Of a stretch of 64,000 bases of DNA, positions 63,061 through 64,000 are shown piece by piece (positions within the stretch are counted from its first letter, which is position 1; every line of letters begins with the position of its first letter). The notes beneath the pieces were generated by a model. It was not told the origin of the DNA and searched no databases. It worked only from the letters and a program-made list of their open reading frames with translations. Both the position numbers and the translations under genes were made by a program. The stretch comes from Vibrio cidicii (GTDB taxonomy: Bacteria > Pseudomonadota > Gammaproteobacteria > Enterobacterales > Vibrionaceae): the NCBI RefSeq assembly GCF_009763805.1, contig NZ_CP046803.1, positions 1,116,001 to 1,180,000 on the forward strand. The letters run 5' to 3'.

Positions 63061-63927
63061 ATGAACGCAAACCACGTGGTGATAGTCCTCGGTAAGAGAC
63101 TGTTTGCTAACCAATTAACCGAAGAAGGGCGCAGTCGCGTCGAGGCGCTGGTGGCTGCGCTGAGCGAAGGAGCGCTAGACGAACAGTGCCTGATCGCTTT
63201 TTGTGGTGGCGTGACTCAAGGGCAAACTCGCTCAGAAGCGAGCGCGATGCTTGAGCACTTCACTCTTCTTTGCCAGCAACAAGGGTTGACTGTTGCGCCT
63301 CAGCGAATTCTTTTAGAGGAGCAATCAACCAGCACGGTAGAAAATATTCTGAAAGTTTCGCGAGTGCTGATCGAAAGTGGTGTTTGTCAGCGGGGTAGTC
63401 AGTTGAACGTGACGTTTGTCTCGAACGATTACCACTTGCAGCGCATCTTTGAGATCCAGCAATCGATGGACGAACAAGGTCTGCTGCGCGTTTTGCGAGA
63501 ACGCTGCGCGGCGCTTGGTGCTGAGTTCGCCATTAGCTATTGCTTGCAAGATCATCTGAGTGTGCCATATCCGCATCATGGCCCGCAGGCGGAGCTGTTT
63601 TTGTTGATCGACGAGTTAACGCCCTATCGGGTCTATTTGGAAGGGGTGGCACGTGGCGTTTTCCAGCGGCCGCTTGCCGAGGTAAGAGCGCTACCATTGC
63701 AAAGCGCGACGCGTGCCTTGACGCGGATTGGGGCGATCATTGCACAGCGCGCCGAGTACGCTGCGCTAAACTTTGACTTTGCGCGTTTGCAGGGCTGGAT
63801 TGGTGATACACCACCTGAGGCAAATATTGAGTCGGTAAAAGCAATTGCTCGCGTGTTCAACCAACAGCTTATCTCGCTCAACCGCCAGCTCGATCCGGAA
63901 CAAACCCCAATCTTTTGCCTCAATTAA
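63061..63927 (+). CDS. YdcF-like (DUF218) protein
   Basis: The ATG 63061 (MNANHVVIVLGKRL) is preceded by GAGAAAAG and gives a start typical for the family; the open frame from 62974 adds an unlikely basic leader. The 288-residue protein has an N-terminal DUF218 domain with VIVLGKRL, GGVTQGQTRSEA, LEEQSTSTVENI and VSNDYHLQRI. It also has a C-terminal helical extension. Members such as YdcF bind S-adenosylmethionine or act on envelope lipids; the role here is unknown. No membrane segment is seen. From 63928 to 64000 no gene is seen. Confidence 0.8.
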   Translation: MNANHVVIVLGKRLFANQLTEEGRSRVEALVAALSEGALDEQCLIAFCGGVTQGQTRSEASAMLEHFTLLCQQQGLTVAPQRILLEEQSTSTVENILKVSRVLIESGVCQRGSQLNVTFVSNDYHLQRIFEIQQSMDEQGLLRVLRERCAALGAEFAISYCLQDHLSVPYPHHGPQAELFLLIDELTPYRVYLEGVARGVFQRPLAEVRALPLQSATRALTRIGAIIAQRAEYAALNFDFARLQGWIGDTPPEANIESVKAIARVFNQQLISLNRQLDPEQTPIFCLN

Positions 63928-64000
63928 CTGAGAGGTTTGTTAGTTATAAGAGGTTTGACTATCCTTACCTTAGTTTCAAAGTGGCGAAGTTCTTATTTTT

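Overview
The window looks like a chromosomal segment of a Vibrio, most likely Vibrio vulnificus or a close relative. This rests on moderate GC content, many c-di-GMP genes, a DUF3541 protein, a DUF3612 regulator, a PTR2 peptide transporter and an Fe-S L-serine dehydratase. The genus is a fair inference; the species is a guess. No rRNA, tRNA or CRISPR array was seen.

Region 1 (1-0.94 kb) is the end of an FAD-dependent dehydrogenase gene. Region 2 (1.1-12 kb) is an Rhs locus on the minus strand. It holds one 2184-residue secreted SpvB/FG-GAP/Rhs protein with a membrane immunity candidate. Downstream lie two displaced C-terminal tips: one carries an M15-type peptidoglycan peptidase toxin with a signal-peptide immunity candidate, the other is decayed. 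An IS4-family element has split the terminator of the main rhs-immunity operon. Region 3 (12-16.85 kb) is an insertion-sequence graveyard: an IS5-family element inside an IS630-family element, an IS66 transposase remnant and a 5'-truncated second IS630-type transposase.

Region 4 (16.9-22.1 kb) is a tight six-gene operon for an ABC importer (binding protein, two permeases, ATPase) with two phosphatase-type enzymes. A phosphonate or other organophosphorus substrate is inferred. A GntR/UTRA regulator 11.8 kb away has a nearly identical 15-base motif in front of its own start. Region 5 (22.3-37.2 kb) is dense in signalling: a molybdopterin-fold periplasmic protein with a GGDEF/EAL protein, a PhnD-like binding protein with a sensor kinase, and facing them a six-gene minus-strand operon (REC-HDOD, CheY, CheC, PAS kinase, REC-EAL, REC-HD-GYP-like).

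Region 6 (37.2-64 kb) is ordinary chromosome: beta-mannosidase, DUF3541, AlkB, a diguanylate cyclase, a NIT-type chemoreceptor, a candidate small RNA, a DUF3612 regulator with phased repeats, another cyclase, MsrAB, OsmC, a hexapeptide acetyltransferase, YafY/WYL and LysR regulators, YjjG, a lipoate-ligase relative, an aminotransferase/AraC divergent pair, a second GntR/UTRA regulator beside a permease fragment, an outer membrane barrel, a PTR2 transporter, L-serine dehydratase and a YdcF-like protein.

The most striking global signal is that eight genes are each broken by what reads as one extra base at GAAAC/GTTTC, and each is repaired by reading GAAC/GTTC. This points to a motif-specific sequencing or basecalling error, possibly at a modified GAAC motif, rather than to eight independent pseudogenes.
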